This document shows positions 44,027-52,328 of a DNA stretch of 64,000 nt, one piece after another. The notes under the pieces were generated by a model. The model saw only the letters and a list, made by a program, of their open reading frames with translations. It was not told where the DNA came from and ran no database searches. A program made the translations under genes and the position numbers. Position 1 is the first letter of the stretch. Every line of letters begins with the position of its first letter. The stretch is taken from assembly GCA_963792675.1 (NCBI GenBank), contig CAWBWT010000002.1:1736001-1800000 (forward strand). Direction: 5' to 3'. This DNA comes from JBBROS01 sp963792675. GTDB taxonomy: Bacteria > Pseudomonadota > Alphaproteobacteria > Acetobacterales > Acetobacteraceae.

Positions 44027-44727
44027 CCTAGAAACGCTTGCCGGATCTCCGGATCGGCCGCCAGCTCGCGCGCCGCGCCGTCACGGCTGTTGCGGCCGTC
44101 CACCAGCAGGTAGGCGCGGTCGGCGACCGCCAGCGCCTCGTTCACGTTCTGCTCGACCAGGGCGATCGCCACCCCGTCATCGCGGATCGCCCGGATCTCG
44201 CGGAACAGCGCCTGCGCCGCCACCGGTGACAGCCCGGCCGAGGGCTCGTCGAGCAGCAGCAGCGCCGGATGCACCATCAGCGCCATGCCCATCGCCAGGA
44301 TCTGCCGCTCGCCGCCCGATAGCGCCCGCGCCGGCTGCCGCCGCTTGCGGCCCAGCATCGGGAAGCGCTGCATCACCCCGTCGAGCCGCGACCGGGCGGC
44401 GCGCGGGTCGGCGAAGCCGCCCATCTCCAGGTTCTCCCGCACCGACATCGAGGCGAACACGTTGTGCTCCTGCGGCACGTAGGCGACGCCGAGACCCGTC
44501 ACCTCGCGCGGCCGGCGCCCGCCGATCGCCTCGCCGCGCAGCAGGATCGTCCCTGACTGCGGCGCCAGCAACCCGGCGATCGTCTTCAGCAGCGTTGACT
44601 TGCCGGCGCCGTTCGGCCCGATCACGCACACGATCTCGCCCTCGTCCACCGCGAAGTCGAGACCCTTCAGGATGTGCTCGGCCGCGCCGTAGCCGGCGAC
44701 GAGGCCGCTGACGCTCAGGAGGCGCAT
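43981..44727 (-). CDS. ABC transporter ATP-binding protein, LivF family
   Basis: 248-residue cytoplasmic ATPase. Walker A GPNGAGKSTLL, VPQEHNVFASMSVRENLEMG (LivF-type Q-loop), signature ALSGGERQILAMGMAL and Walker B LLLLDEPSAGL are complete. The protein ends at QAFLGQG in comparison with relatives; the extra ALPLGSPSKASL is encoded by intergenic-type palindromes, so a repeat has been read into the gene. ATG 44727 overlaps the LivG stop by 13 bases. Confidence 0.92.
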   Translation of the reverse strand: MRLLSVSGLVAGYGAAEHILKGLDFAVDEGEIVCVIGPNGAGKSTLLKTIAGLLAPQSGTILLRGEAIGGRRPREVTGLGVAYVPQEHNVFASMSVRENLEMGGFADPRAARSRLDGVMQRFPMLGRKRRQPARALSGGERQILAMGMALMVHPALLLLDEPSAGLSPVAAQALFREIRAIRDDGVAIALVEQNVNEALAVADRAYLLVDGRNSRDGAARELAADPEIRQAFLGQGALPLGSPSKASL

Positions 44728-45503
44728 GCGGGCGTTCCCATATAGGCGTCCTGCACCGTGCGGTTCGCGGCGACGGCGGCGAACGTGCCCTCGGTCAGGC
44801 GGCGTCCCTCGGCCATCACCACCACGTGGTCGCAGAGCCGGGCGATGGTGTCCATCTGATGCTCGATCAGCAGCAGGGCCACGCCCGAGGCGGCGATCTC
44901 GCGCAGCCGCTCGCCGATCTCGACGCCGAGGCTCGGGTTCACCCCGGCGATCGGCTCGTCGAGCAGGATCAGCTTCGGGTCGCGTCATCAGCGCGCGGCC
45001 GATCTCCAGCAGCTTCTTCTGCCCGCCCGACAGCGCCGCGGCCGGGCGGTCGAGCAGGGCGCCGAGCCGCAGCCGCCCGGCGATCTCGGCCGCGCGCTCG
45101 CGCAACGTGCCGCTCGCGCTCGGCGCGCCGGGCCGCTGCGCAGCAGGGCCGCCAGGACCTGCTCGCCGGGCTGCTCCGGGCCGAACAGGAGCAGGTTGTC
45201 GCGCACCGTAAGCCGCGGGCAGGCGCGGGCGATCTGGAAGGTGCGCACCAGGCCGCGCCGGGTGATGCGGTCCGGGCGCCAGCCGGTGACGTCCTGCCCG
45301 TCGAACACGATGCGCCCCGAGGACGGCGGCACCATGCCGCTGATGCAGTTGAACAGCGTGGTCTTGCCGGCGCCGTTCGGCCCGATCAGCCCGGTGATGC
45401 GGCCCGGCTGTACTTGCAGATCGACGCCGTTCAGCGCTCGGACGCCGTAGAAGCTGCGGGTCACCTGCTCGACCCGCAGCAGCGGCGTCGGGCTTGCGGC
45501 CAT
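44715..45503 (-). CDS. ABC transporter ATP-binding protein, LivG family (two frameshifts)
   Basis: First ATPase of the Liv importer, about 262 residues. VEQVTRSFYGVRALNGVDL, Walker A GPNGAGKTTLF, RRGLVRTFQIARACPRLTV are in the first frame; RPAAALSGGQKKLLEIGRAL in the second; MNPSLGVEIGERLREIA and the H-loop LLIEHQMDTI in the third. Switches lie near 45130 and 44985; the total is a multiple of three, so one insertion and one deletion balance. Walker B itself straddles the second break (LILLDEP when corrected). The gene follows the hydroxyacid dehydrogenase by 37 bases. Confidence 0.85.
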
Positions 45504-45540
45504 CTCGGTCAGCCTGTGACCGCCGCCCCGGGTGCGGCCA

Positions 45541-46446
45541 TCACGCGTCGTGCTCGATGACGAGGTCCACGGCGCGGCGCAGCATGGTCATGCTTGCCTC
45601 CGGCGTCATGAACCCGGCATGCGCCGTCAGCGTCACGTTCGGCAGGGCGAGCAGCGGATCGGCCGGGTCCGGCGGCTCGCGGGTGAACACGTCGATCGCG
45701 GCATGGCGGATGTGGCCCGATCGCAGCAGCGCGACCAACGCCGCCTGGTCCACGATTGCGGCGCGGGCGGTATTGACGAATACCACGCCGGGCTTGGTCT
45801 TGCCGAGGAGATCGGCACCGATGAAGCCGTGGGTCGCGTCGTTCAGCGCCAGGCAGATGCAGAGCACGTCGGCGCGCGCCACCACCTCCTCGAGCGCCGC
45901 CATCGGTACGGGCGCCGGCTCGAGCGGCGTGCGGTTCCAAGCCAGCACGTGCATGCCGATCCCTTGTGCCAGCCGCGCCACCTGCTTGCCGATGCCGCCC
46001 ATGCCGACGATGCCCAGCGTGCGGCAGCGGAGCTGGATGCCTTCCACTTGCCGCCAGCCGCCGGCGCGGACCTCGCGGTCCATGCGCGCGACGTCCCGGG
46101 CGGCGGCCATCGCGAGGGCGATCGTGTGCTCGGCGACCGTGGTGTCGCCGTAGCCCTTGATGGTGTGCACCGCCATGCCGTGCCGGGCGGCCGCGTCGAG
46201 GTCGATGAAGGACGAGGCACCGGTGCCGAGGAAGACGAGGTGCTTCAGCGACGGGCATTGCCCGAGCAGGTCCGCGTCGAAATAGGTGTGATCAACGATG
46301 GCGGTGGCGTAGCCGTCCAGCAGCGCCGGCACGCCGGTCGGCTGGCCCGGCGCCATGTTGAGCCCGATCGTCGGGTCACCTGGGCGCTGGATGCGATGCC
46401 AGAGCGGGAGCATGTCGCCGGTGCAATCCATGAACATCGCCGCCAT
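45541..46446 (-). CDS. D-isomer-specific 2-hydroxyacid dehydrogenase family protein
   Basis: 301-residue NAD-dependent dehydrogenase. The Rossmann motif GIVGMGGIGKQVA, catalytic Arg in FVNTARAAIVDQ, Glu in DVFTREPPDP and His in TLTAHAGFM make up the usual Arg-Glu-His set. GYGDTTVAEHTIALAMAA is the helix after the substrate loop. ATG 46446 is chosen because AAGG precedes it and upstream sequence is not family-like. It heads the Liv operon on the minus strand and is divergent from the SolA-like oxidase, with overlapping sigma-54-type promoters between them. Substrate: a 2-oxo or 2-hydroxy acid, identity open. Confidence 0.88.
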   Translation of the reverse strand: MAAMFMDCTGDMLPLWHRIQRPGDPTIGLNMAPGQPTGVPALLDGYATAIVDHTYFDADLLGQCPSLKHLVFLGTGASSFIDLDAAARHGMAVHTIKGYGDTTVAEHTIALAMAAARDVARMDREVRAGGWRQVEGIQLRCRTLGIVGMGGIGKQVARLAQGIGMHVLAWNRTPLEPAPVPMAALEEVVARADVLCICLALNDATHGFIGADLLGKTKPGVVFVNTARAAIVDQAALVALLRSGHIRHAAIDVFTREPPDPADPLLALPNVTLTAHAGFMTPEASMTMLRRAVDLVIEHDA

Positions 46447-46482
46447 CGCGCCGCCTTCCCGCCGTGCCCTGACATAACGCCA

Positions 46483-46498
46483 TGCAAGCACCGCGCCC
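46483..46498 (-). promoter_or_regulatory. Putative sigma-54 (-24/-12) promoter of the hydroxyacid dehydrogenase-Liv operon
   Basis: Minus strand GGGCGCG-GTGC-TTGCA: 10 of 12 defined consensus bases, GG and GC spaced by 10. Start would be near 46472, 26 bases before ATG 46446. Weaker than the sites at 37100 and 61279 but in the same intergenic region as a stronger divergent one. Confidence 0.42.
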
Positions 46499-46516
46499 GG
46501 CAATCTCCCGTTGCGC

Positions 46517-46532
46517 AGGCACGGGCCTTGCT
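46517..46532 (+). promoter_or_regulatory. Putative sigma-54 (-24/-12) promoter of the SolA-like oxidase
   Basis: AGGCACG-GGCC-TTGCT matches the RpoN consensus at 11 of 12 defined bases with exact GG-N10-GC spacing. Start would be near 46543, 24 bases before ATG 46567. Confidence 0.58.
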
Positions 46533-46566
46533 GTCGGCTTGGGAGCGACGGTTGGAGACGGAGCGG

Positions 46567-47766
46567 ATGGCACAGCAGGCAGCAGCGGATCGGGGCACGA
46601 AGGGCGGCACCTCAACCGCCGACGTGGTGGTGATCGGGCTCGGCGCGGTCGGCAGCGCCACGCTGCACCGGTTGGCGATGGCCGGCGTGCGGGCGATCGG
46701 CCTCGACCGCTTCCACCCGCCGCACGACCGCGGCTCCACCCATGGCGAAACCCGCATCACCCGGCTCGCGGTCGCCGAAGGCCCGGAATACGTGCCGCTG
46801 GTGCGCCGCTCGCACGCAATCTGGCGCGAGCTCGAGGCGGAATCGGGCGAGACGCTGTTCGACCAGATCGGCCTGCTGATGATTGCCGAAGGCGACGGTG
46901 CCCGCAGCCACGGTCATGACGGCTTCCTGCGCCGCACCATCGACATCGCCTCCGACCACTCGATCCCGTTCGAGCTGCTGGACAGCGCCGAGATCCGCCG
47001 CCGCTACAATCAGTTCCAGGTCGCCGACGCCGAGCGCGCCTATTTCGAGCCGAGCGCCGGCATCCTGCATGTGGAACGGTGCGTGGAGGTGCAGCTGCGG
47101 CTGGCCCGCGCGCTCGGGGCCGAGATCCGCACGGACGAGGCGGTGCTGCGGATCGAGCCGAGCGGCAGCGGTGTCGCCGTCACCACCGGGCGCGGCCGCA
47201 TCGAAGCCGGACGCGCCGTGCTGGCGGCGGGCGCTTGGTTGCCGGGCCTGGCCGGCGGCCACCTGGCGCGGGTCGCCCAGGTGCATCGGCAGGTGCTGAC
47301 CTGGTTCGAGGCGACTGAGCCGGCGCTGTACGACCCGGCCCGTTTCCCGCCGTTCATCTGGATGCACGGCGCCGACGAATCGGACTACCTTTACGGCTTC
47401 CCGTTGTTGCCCGGCGCCCCCGGGGTGAAGGCGGCCACCGAGCGCTACGCCGGCCACGTCGAGCCCGACGCCGTCGACCGGGTCGTGTCCGCGGCCGAGG
47501 CCCAGGCGATCTACGACCGCCACGTTGCCGGGCGGTTGCGCGGGGTCGGCAGCCGGGTCATGAAGTCGGCGACCTGCCTCTACACCGTGACCCCCGACGC
47601 CGGTTTCGTCCTCGACCGGTTGCACGAGGATGGCCGCGTCATCGCCGCCTCGGCCTGCTCCGGCCATGGCTTCAAGCATTCCCCGGCGATCGGCGAGCAC
47701 TTGGCGGCCCTGGCAATCGGGGACGCAGCCGCGGAGGCGAGCTTCGCCCTGGCCCGGTTCGGTTAA
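46567..47766 (+). CDS. N-methyl-L-tryptophan oxidase/monomeric sarcosine oxidase family FAD enzyme
   Basis: 399-residue flavoprotein that oxidises secondary amines to the free amine, an aldehyde and hydrogen peroxide. The dinucleotide motif VVVIGLGAVGSAT, the FAD-binding STHGETRITRLA, and the C-terminal SACSGHGFKHSPAIGEHLA are family marks. The Cys in SATCLYTVTPDAGFVLD occupies the position of the covalent FAD attachment in monomeric sarcosine oxidase. ATG 46567 places the Rossmann motif near residue 20. It is next to Liv transporter genes and likely degrades an N-methylated amino acid. Convergent with aspS (11 bases). Confidence 0.9.
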   Translation: MAQQAAADRGTKGGTSTADVVVIGLGAVGSATLHRLAMAGVRAIGLDRFHPPHDRGSTHGETRITRLAVAEGPEYVPLVRRSHAIWRELEAESGETLFDQIGLLMIAEGDGARSHGHDGFLRRTIDIASDHSIPFELLDSAEIRRRYNQFQVADAERAYFEPSAGILHVERCVEVQLRLARALGAEIRTDEAVLRIEPSGSGVAVTTGRGRIEAGRAVLAAGAWLPGLAGGHLARVAQVHRQVLTWFEATEPALYDPARFPPFIWMHGADESDYLYGFPLLPGAPGVKAATERYAGHVEPDAVDRVVSAAEAQAIYDRHVAGRLRGVGSRVMKSATCLYTVTPDAGFVLDRLHEDGRVIAASACSGHGFKHSPAIGEHLAALAIGDAAAEASFALARFG

Positions 47767-47777
47767 AGCCGGTTCGT

Positions 47778-49565
47778 TTAGGTGGCCTTCACCACCTTGG
47801 GCGGCATCACGACGGCGATGCTGAGTTCCTTCAGCTGCGCCGGCGTCACCTCGGACGGGGCGGCCATCATCAGGTCCTCGCCCTGCTGGTTCATCGGGAA
47901 CAGGTTGACCTCGCGCAGGTTCGGCTCGTCGGCCAGCAGCATGACGATGCGGTCGATGCCCGCCGCCATGCCGCCGTGCGGCGGGGCGCCGAAGCGGAAG
48001 GCGTTCAGCATGCCGCCGAACTTCTCCTCGACCGCGCCCGGCGGATAGCCGGCGATCTCGAAGGCGCGCAGCATGATCTCCGCCTTGTGGTTGCGGATGG
48101 CGCCGCTGCTCATCTCGTAGCCGTTGCAGACGATGTCGTACTGGTAGGCGGGGATCGTCAGCGGGTCCTGGTTGTTCAGCGCGTCCAGCTCGCCGGCCGG
48201 CATGCTGAACGGATTGTGGCTGAAGTCGATCCGCCCGGTTTCCTCGTTCAGCTCGTACATCGGGAAGTCGACGATCCAGCAGAACCGGAACGCGTTCTTT
48301 TCCGATAGCCCGAGCTCGTTGGCGATGCGGGTGCGGACCTGACCCGCGAACTTCGGCGCCTCGTCCTTCTTGCCGGCGACAAAGAATACGGCGTCGCCGG
48401 GTTCGAGGCCGCAGGCGGTGCGGATCGCCTCGACCCGGTCCCCTTCGAGGTTCTTGGCGATCGGCCCCTTCGGACCATCGGTGTCGAAGGCGATGTAGCC
48501 AAGGCCGCCGGCGCCTTCGGCCCGCGCCCACTCGTTCAGCTTGTCGAAGAAGCCGCGCGGCCGCGACCCGGCCCCGGGCGCCGGGATGGCGCGCACGGTG
48601 CCGCCGCCTGCGGCAATGCGGGCGAACAGGCCGAAGCCGGACTCGGCGAACTGTCCGGTGACGTCGCGGATCACCAGCGGGTTGCGCAGGTCGGGCTTGT
48701 CGGTGCCGTAGTCGAGCATCGCCTGCGCGAACGGGATGCGGCGGAACGGGAACCCGTCCACCGCGCGGCCGGCGGCGAACTCGCTGAACACGCCGTGCAT
48801 CACCGGCTCCATCGCCGCGAACACGTCCTCCTGCGTGACGAAGCTCATCTCGACGTCGAGCTGGTAGAACATCAGCGTGCGGTCGGCGCGCCCGGCCTCG
48901 TCGCGGAAGCAGGGGGCGATCTGGAAGTAGCGGTCGAAGCCGGCCACCATCGTCAGCTGCTTGAACTGCTGCGGCGCCTGCGGCAGGGCGTAGAACTTGC
49001 CGGGGTGCAGCCGGGCGGGAACGAGGAAGTCGCGCGCCCCCTCGGGCGAGCTGGTCGTCAGGATCGGCGTCTGAAACTCGTTGAAGCCGCCGGCGATCAT
49101 ACGGCGGCGGATGCTGTCGATCACCTGGGCGCGCAGGATCATGTTGCGCTGCAGCTTCTCGCGCCGGAGGTCGAGGAAGCGGTAGCGCAGCCGCAGCTCC
49201 TCCGGATAGGTCTGGTCGCCGGCCACCTGGAACGGCAGCACGTCCGCCGCCGATTGCACCACCAGCGTCTCGACCCGCAGCTCGACCTCGCCGGTCGGCA
49301 GCTTCGGATTGACCGTCGCCGGGCTGCGCGGCACCACGAGGCCGGTGACGGTGATGACGCTCTCGACCCGCAGCGCTTCGGCCGCCGCGAAGGCGTCGGA
49401 GCCGGCCGGCAGCACGCACTGGGTCATGCCGTAATGGTCGCGCAGATCGATGAACAGCAGGCCGCCATGGTCGCGCTTGCTGTGCACCCAGCCCGACAGC
49501 CGCGCCTCGGAGCTGGCGTCGCCGGCGCGCAAGGCGCCACAGTTGTGGGTGCGGTAGGCGTGCAT
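47778..49565 (-). CDS. aspS: Aspartyl-tRNA synthetase (likely non-discriminating)
   Basis: Class IIb synthetase of 595 residues with the bacterial insertion domain. RTHNCGALRAGDASSEARLS starts the anticodon-binding domain; motif 2 FRDEAGRADR and motif 3 GGMAAGIDRIVML are intact, as is QSPQ-loop equivalent ALPQAPQQFKQLTM. In the anticodon domain the sequence is WVHSKRDHGG, with the His associated with enzymes that also charge tRNA-Asn in organisms using GatCAB. ATG 49565 matches the family start. No neighbours on the same strand. Confidence 0.95.
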   Translation of the reverse strand: MHAYRTHNCGALRAGDASSEARLSGWVHSKRDHGGLLFIDLRDHYGMTQCVLPAGSDAFAAAEALRVESVITVTGLVVPRSPATVNPKLPTGEVELRVETLVVQSAADVLPFQVAGDQTYPEELRLRYRFLDLRREKLQRNMILRAQVIDSIRRRMIAGGFNEFQTPILTTSSPEGARDFLVPARLHPGKFYALPQAPQQFKQLTMVAGFDRYFQIAPCFRDEAGRADRTLMFYQLDVEMSFVTQEDVFAAMEPVMHGVFSEFAAGRAVDGFPFRRIPFAQAMLDYGTDKPDLRNPLVIRDVTGQFAESGFGLFARIAAGGGTVRAIPAPGAGSRPRGFFDKLNEWARAEGAGGLGYIAFDTDGPKGPIAKNLEGDRVEAIRTACGLEPGDAVFFVAGKKDEAPKFAGQVRTRIANELGLSEKNAFRFCWIVDFPMYELNEETGRIDFSHNPFSMPAGELDALNNQDPLTIPAYQYDIVCNGYEMSSGAIRNHKAEIMLRAFEIAGYPPGAVEEKFGGMLNAFRFGAPPHGGMAAGIDRIVMLLADEPNLREVNLFPMNQQGEDLMMAAPSEVTPAQLKELSIAVVMPPKVVKAT

Positions 49566-49768
49566 GTCCGGCGTCCTCAAGGCTGGCGCAAACAACCGCC
49601 CGCCCTCGGTGAAGTCAAGCACGCCCGGGCCGCAACTGACCCCGTCAGCCTTGCACCAGTCTTCTTGCTCGGGGCGCAAACGCTAAGGGTGAGTGATCAC
49701 CGCGCCAGCCCACGTTGCACGACGAGCGGCATGTTCCCGTTTGAGTCTCTGTGTGGCATAAGAATGAC

Positions 49769-50962
49769 ATGCCCGTCATGCGAGCCGTCTCAAAAAGCGA
49801 CCTGCTGCCAGTTCCCTCCCTGGTCACCACGACGTCCGAGCTGGCGGCGTTGTGCAGCCGGCTGCGCGCCGAACCCTGGATTACCGTCGACACCGAGTTC
49901 ATGCGGGAGCGAACGTACTATCCGGAGCTGTGCGTGGTGCAGCTCGCCGGGACCGGGGACGTCGCCGTGGTGGACGCGCAGGCCGCCGGGCTGGACCTGG
50001 CGCCGCTCGGTGAGCTGCTGGCCGACCGGGCGGTGCTGAAGGTGTTCCATGCTGCGCGGCAGGACGTGGAGATCTTCCTCGAACGCTTCGGGACCGTGCC
50101 CGCGCCGCTGTTCGACACCCAGGTGGCGGCGATGGTCGCCGGGTTCGGCGACCAGGTCGGCTACGACGCGCTGGTGCAGGCCTTGACCGGCGGGCAGATC
50201 GACAAGGCGCACCGGTTCAGCGACTGGTCCGCGCGCCCGCTATCGCCGAGCCAGCTCAGCTATGCCGCGGCCGACGTGACGCATCTGCGCGAGGTGTATC
50301 GGCGGCTGCGCGACCGGCTGGATCAGGAAGGCCGGCTCGAATGGGTCGCCGAGGAGATGGCGGCGCTGGACGAACCTGGCACCTACCGCGCCGACCCGGA
50401 CACGATCTGGGAACGGCTGCGCCCCCGATCCGGCAACCGCCGCATGCTCGGCTTGCTTCGCGCAACCGCCGCCTGGCGGGAGCGCGAAGCGCAACGGGTG
50501 AACATCCCGCGCCAGCGCCTGCTCAAGGACGAGAGCCTGCTGGAGATCGCCGCCACGGCGCCGAAGACGCCCGAGGAGTTGGCGCGGATACGCGGCATCA
50601 CCCGCGGCTTCGCTGAGGGCCGCAGCGGCGGCGGCCTGCTGGTGGCCTTGCGTGACGCGGCGGCGCTGCCGGACAGTCAGCTGCCGTCGGCGCCGCGCGG
50701 CAAGGACGGGCCGCGGCCGTCGCCCGCGCTGGTGGCCCTGCTCAAGGTGCTGCTGGCCGCCAAGTGCGAGGAGCACAACGTGGCGCCCCGGCTGCTGGCC
50801 TCCTCGGACGAGCTGGACCGGCTTGCGACCGAGGCCGAGCCGGACGTCCCCGCGCTCAGCGGCTGGCGGCGGGAGGTGTTCGGCAGCGACGCCCTGGCGC
50901 TCAAGGCCGGCCAGATCACGCTCGGGGTCGATGGCAAGCGGGTGAAACTGGTCCGCGTCTGA
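49769..50962 (+). CDS. rnd: Ribonuclease D
   Basis: 3'-5' exoribonuclease for tRNA maturation, about 397 residues. DEDD exonuclease motifs: VDTEFMRERTYYP, the Asp in KVFHAARQDVEIFL and YAAADVTHLREVY (Tyr and final Asp). Two HRDC-like helical domains follow (RNA binding), one with WREREAQRVNIPRQRLLKD. Three starts are possible: GTG 49751, ATG 49769, ATG 49778; none has a clear Shine-Dalgarno and ATG 49769 is given. Divergent from aspS over about 200 bases, where I saw no convincing promoter; the ClC gene follows by 15 bases. Confidence 0.93.
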   Translation: MPVMRAVSKSDLLPVPSLVTTTSELAALCSRLRAEPWITVDTEFMRERTYYPELCVVQLAGTGDVAVVDAQAAGLDLAPLGELLADRAVLKVFHAARQDVEIFLERFGTVPAPLFDTQVAAMVAGFGDQVGYDALVQALTGGQIDKAHRFSDWSARPLSPSQLSYAAADVTHLREVYRRLRDRLDQEGRLEWVAEEMAALDEPGTYRADPDTIWERLRPRSGNRRMLGLLRATAAWREREAQRVNIPRQRLLKDESLLEIAATAPKTPEELARIRGITRGFAEGRSGGGLLVALRDAAALPDSQLPSAPRGKDGPRPSPALVALLKVLLAAKCEEHNVAPRLLASSDELDRLATEAEPDVPALSGWRREVFGSDALALKAGQITLGVDGKRVKLVRV

Positions 50963-50977
50963 CCCGTTGCTCCCGGA

Positions 50978-52300
50978 ATGGTGAGTTTACGGCCGGATCC
51001 GGCACGCCTGCGCCGGCTACGGCGAATGCCCCTCGTGTCGCCGCGCCTTTGGTTGCGGCGCGCGGTGTTCTGGGCCGGCGCGGTGCTCGTCAGCCTGGCC
51101 GCGATCGCCTTCGCCGCCCTGGCCGATGCCGCGTCCGACCTGTTCGTGCGAGTGGTCGGCTGGAATCCATTGCTCGTGCTGATCCTGGCGCCGCTCGGCC
51201 TGGTGGTGTCCGTCGTCATGACCGGGCGGCTGTTTCCGGGCGCTCAGGGCAGCGGCATTCCACAAGTGATCGCGGCGATCCACCTGTCCGACCCGGCGGT
51301 GATCGGCCGCGTGCTGTCGCCGAGGGTGGCGGCGGGCAAGGTCATGCTGACCTTGCTCGGACTGCTGAGCGGCGCCTCGATCGGCCGAGAAGGGCCGACG
51401 GTGCAGGTCGGCGCCACCATCATGCACGCGATGGGGCGGCTGCTGCGGCTGCCGCGGCCGGATCTGGAACGGGCGCTGGTGCTGGCGGGCGGGGCGGCCG
51501 GCGTGTCGGCGGCCTTCAACACGCCGCTGGCCGGGATCGTATTTGCCATCGAGGAACTGAGCCACTCGTTCGAGGCCCGGGCCAGCGGCACCGTGCTGAC
51601 GGCGGTGATCATCTCGGGCGTGTGCACCTTGGCCCTGGTCGGCAACTACACCTATTTCGGATTCACGGCGGCGTCGGTCGACCTGGGCTCGGGCTGGCTC
51701 GCGGTGGTGGCCTGCGGCGTTGGCGGCGGGCTGCTGGGTGGCCTGTTCAGCACGCTGCTGATCCGCGCGGCGTCGGGCTTGCCGGGCCGGGCCGGCGCCT
51801 GGCTTGCGGCGCACCCCGTCATCTTCGCCGCCGCCTGCGGCTTGGTCGTCGCGCTGCTGGGCTTGGTGTCCGCAGGCGCCACCTACGGCACCGGCTACCG
51901 GCAGGCCAGCAGCTTGGTGTCGGGAACCGGCGACCTGCCATGGTGGTTCTTCGTGGCCAAGCTCGGCGCCACTCTCGCCTCATACCTGAGCGGCATCCCG
52001 GGCGGCATCTTCGCGCCGTCGCTGGCGATCGGCGCCGGGTTGGGCCACGCGCTGACGATGGTAATGCCCGAAACCCCGGCCGGAGCGCTCGTGCTGCTCG
52101 GCATGGTCGGCTACTTCGCCGGCGTGGTGCAGGCCCCCATCACCGCCACGATCATCGTCATGGAGATGACCGAGAACCAGCGGTTGACGATCCCGCTGCT
52201 GGCGACGTCGATGCTGGCCTATGCGACATCGCGGCTCGTCTGCCGGCGCGCGCTGTATGGCGCCCTGGCGCGGCGCTTCCTGCGCGGATTGGCGCATTGA
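50978..52300 (+). CDS. Chloride channel protein (ClC family H+/Cl- antiporter)
   Basis: 440-residue membrane protein with the ClC antiparallel architecture, about 17 helices. Selectivity motifs are visible: GAQGSGIPQV, GREGPTVQVG (gating Glu), GIFAPSLAIGAGLG and the Tyr-containing ending. The proton-glutamate position reads FAIEELSHSF, so it should exchange H+ for Cl- and not act as a channel. Begins 15 bases after rnd and probably shares its transcript; it interrupts the rnd-ppx order usual in this group. Convergent with ppx. Confidence 0.92.
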   Translation: MVSLRPDPARLRRLRRMPLVSPRLWLRRAVFWAGAVLVSLAAIAFAALADAASDLFVRVVGWNPLLVLILAPLGLVVSVVMTGRLFPGAQGSGIPQVIAAIHLSDPAVIGRVLSPRVAAGKVMLTLLGLLSGASIGREGPTVQVGATIMHAMGRLLRLPRPDLERALVLAGGAAGVSAAFNTPLAGIVFAIEELSHSFEARASGTVLTAVIISGVCTLALVGNYTYFGFTAASVDLGSGWLAVVACGVGGGLLGGLFSTLLIRAASGLPGRAGAWLAAHPVIFAAACGLVVALLGLVSAGATYGTGYRQASSLVSGTGDLPWWFFVAKLGATLASYLSGIPGGIFAPSLAIGAGLGHALTMVMPETPAGALVLLGMVGYFAGVVQAPITATIIVMEMTENQRLTIPLLATSMLAYATSRLVCRRALYGALARRFLRGLAH

Positions 52301-52328
52301 ACGTGGGCGTGTGTTGGGTTTCGAGGCG

